The translations under genes and the position numbers were made by a program. Below, one piece after another: positions 62,701 to 64,000 of a stretch of 64,000 nt of DNA. Location of the stretch: assembly GCA_022495995.1 (NCBI GenBank), contig JAFEMH010002514.1, forward strand, positions 271,342 through 335,341, written 5' to 3'. Numbering within the stretch: position 1 is the stretch's first letter; each line of letters opens with the position of its first letter. Under the pieces are notes generated by a model, which saw nothing but the letters and a program-made list of their open reading frames with translations, was not told where the DNA came from and made no database searches. Origin of the DNA: Adenophora triphylla var. japonica (Eukaryota; Streptophyta; Magnoliopsida; Asterales; Campanulaceae).

Positions 62701-63960
62701 TCGCCGAAGAGGTTATGACCAAAGTGAACCTGGGGTCGCCGCAAGAGCCTAAAGAGACACAAGGGCAGCTTCTTCGCCGATGCGGAAAAGAAGCCCCGAT
62801 AAGCCTCCTCCGGGAGTATGTTGACGTGTTCGCCTCGGTCATACCAGACATGCCAGACTCGATCCTCAATCGTGGAGCACTGCACTTCCCCCGGATCCCG
62901 AATCCAAGCCCGCGCGTAAGCCGCCAAAGATCAAGCCAGAGTGGTCCTTGCAAGTTAAAGAAGAAATTGGAGAAAATGCTCCGAGTTGGTTTCATCGTAG
63001 CGATTGAGTACCCGACTTGGCTCTCCAACATCGTGACGGTCACCAAGGCCAACGGAAAGGTCGATGCCGCGTAGATTTCCGGGATCTCAACAAGGCCAGC
63101 CCTAAAGATGATTTCCCACGCCTAACATCGACATGCCGGTCGACACCACGGAAAATTTCGAAGTAAAGTCCTTCGTGGACGGGTTCGCCGGGATACAACT
63201 TCGCATCAAGATGTCCGAGGAGTGATCGTGCCAAGATCGCCACTACTCCACGGGGACATATCGTTACACGGCCATGCCTGCTCGGTCTAAAGAACGGGCC
63301 AGTGGGGCTAGCTTACTATGGCCGCAATGTACCTCTCTTCCATGACATGATACACAAAGAAATCGAAGTATATGTCGACGACATGATCATCCACTCCAAG
63401 GGATCGACATGCAAAGACATGAAAGATCTCGAGGAAGTTCTTCAATGTACTCGTAAAACACTCCATGAGGTTGAACCCGGCAGTGCACCTTCGGCGTCAA
63501 GCGCGGCAAGGCATCGGGGTACATGGTTACGTAAAGAGGTATCGAAGCCGATCCTGCAAAATCAAGGCTATACATCGGACATTGAAGCCGCCTCAAACCC
63601 CCGACGTAAGTAAAGAGCTTCACATGGGAAGACTTCCCGCACATACCGGTCCGCTTCATCAATCCGCTTGACATCTCTCTCTGCGAGCCCATGCTCAAAC
63701 CGGGATTTGAAAAAGAATGCACGAGCATCAAAATGGACTCCGAGGTGCCAAACAAATTTTCGAGAAGATCAAGACCTACTTGGTTAATCCTCCAATTCTC
63801 TGTGCTCCGCCACATTGAAGACAAGCCATTACTCCCGTATCTCGATGCAAAGGATGTACATCGTCAATCGTGAGCAATGCTTTGGCACGAAGAACAAAGA
63901 TTCCAAGGTTGAGGCATGCAATCTACTTCGTGAAGCCTAAGCTTCAAGGAAGTGAACTCA
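62701..63960 (+). pseudogene. Reverse transcriptase of element C, frameshifted
   Basis: 'LREYVDVFASVIPDM', then 'MLRVGFIVAIEYPTWLSNIV' in the finger region, catalytic YVDD at 63371-63382 within 'HKEIEVYVDDMIIHSKGS', and thumb pieces up to 'DKPLLPYLDAKDV' near 63830. Several one- or two-base indels (for example near 63080, 63130, 63240 and 63480) break it. RNase H begins at the window edge ('YFVKPKLQGSELTTQ'). Confidence 0.85.
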
Positions 63961-64000
63961 CTACTCAAAGCATCGAGAGAGAAAACTTGTACCGCCTCGG

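Larger units (their letters stand above)
51967..64000 (+). mobile_element. Element C: Tat-type element, 5' LTR through RT, decayed, runs off the window
   Basis: LTR 51967-53958, two-base gap, primer binding site, leader, gag, a protease module, an unrecognised intact ORF, a second protease module like that of element A, linker, RT. Frameshifts are dense, yet CG dinucleotides are plentiful. Whether 53979-64000 is one element or a fusion near 58.8-59.1 kb is unresolved because two protease modules are unusual. Confidence 0.8.

Overview
This window is plant nuclear DNA built almost entirely of nested LTR retrotransposons. I see no tRNA, rRNA or clear single-copy host gene. The evidence is Ty3/gypsy polyproteins of the Tat clade (tRNA-Arg-type primer binding sites, a second 'archaeal-type' RNase H after the first, G-patch remnants, antisense ORFs between pol and the 3' LTR) and one Ty1/copia element of the SIRE/Sirevirus type. 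The host looks like a eudicot, but I cannot place it further. Nearly every coding region is broken by stops, frameshifts or insertions.

Layout. 1-12165 is element A (minus), from its 5' LTR down to an antisense ORF that runs off the left edge. A sits inside the integrase gene of element B (plus, right part 12166-21252). B sits inside an antisense gene of element G (plus, right part 21253-26537). G sits in the repeat tract of element H (plus, right part 26538-29919). H sits in the copia element J (minus, 29920-36327). This is a five-level nest of which the window shows mostly right-hand parts. To the right, element K (minus, 36328-about 43245) also lies in J; its 3' LTR is itself split by a second LTR. 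K is joined to a pol fragment F (minus), which is interrupted by an LTR fragment (44525-about 45415). That fragment is joined to element D (plus, 45416-51966), and D is interrupted by element C (plus, 51967 to the right edge).

The Tat-like elements share one plan: LTR, primer binding site, long leader, gag, protease, RT, RNase H, second RNase H, integrase, a conserved non-coding block, an antisense module (a DUF7745/plant-mobile-domain-like gene and an intron-bearing plant-mobile-domain gene), minisatellites, a second conserved block, a hairpin, a polypurine tract, and the 3' LTR.

The most unusual feature is non-coding. The LTRs, leaders and minisatellites carry many short inverted repeats whose arms differ between copies but stay self-complementary. 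These include paired palindromes just upstream of each TATA box and upstream of the antisense genes, an array of small hairpins downstream of the LTR promoter with compensatory changes between LTR copies, a covarying hairpin before the polypurine tract, and a 10-base copy of the primer-binding-site core inside every LTR. An LTR with a triplicated promoter and an intact unrecognised 348-codon ORF inside an otherwise decayed element are also worth a second look.
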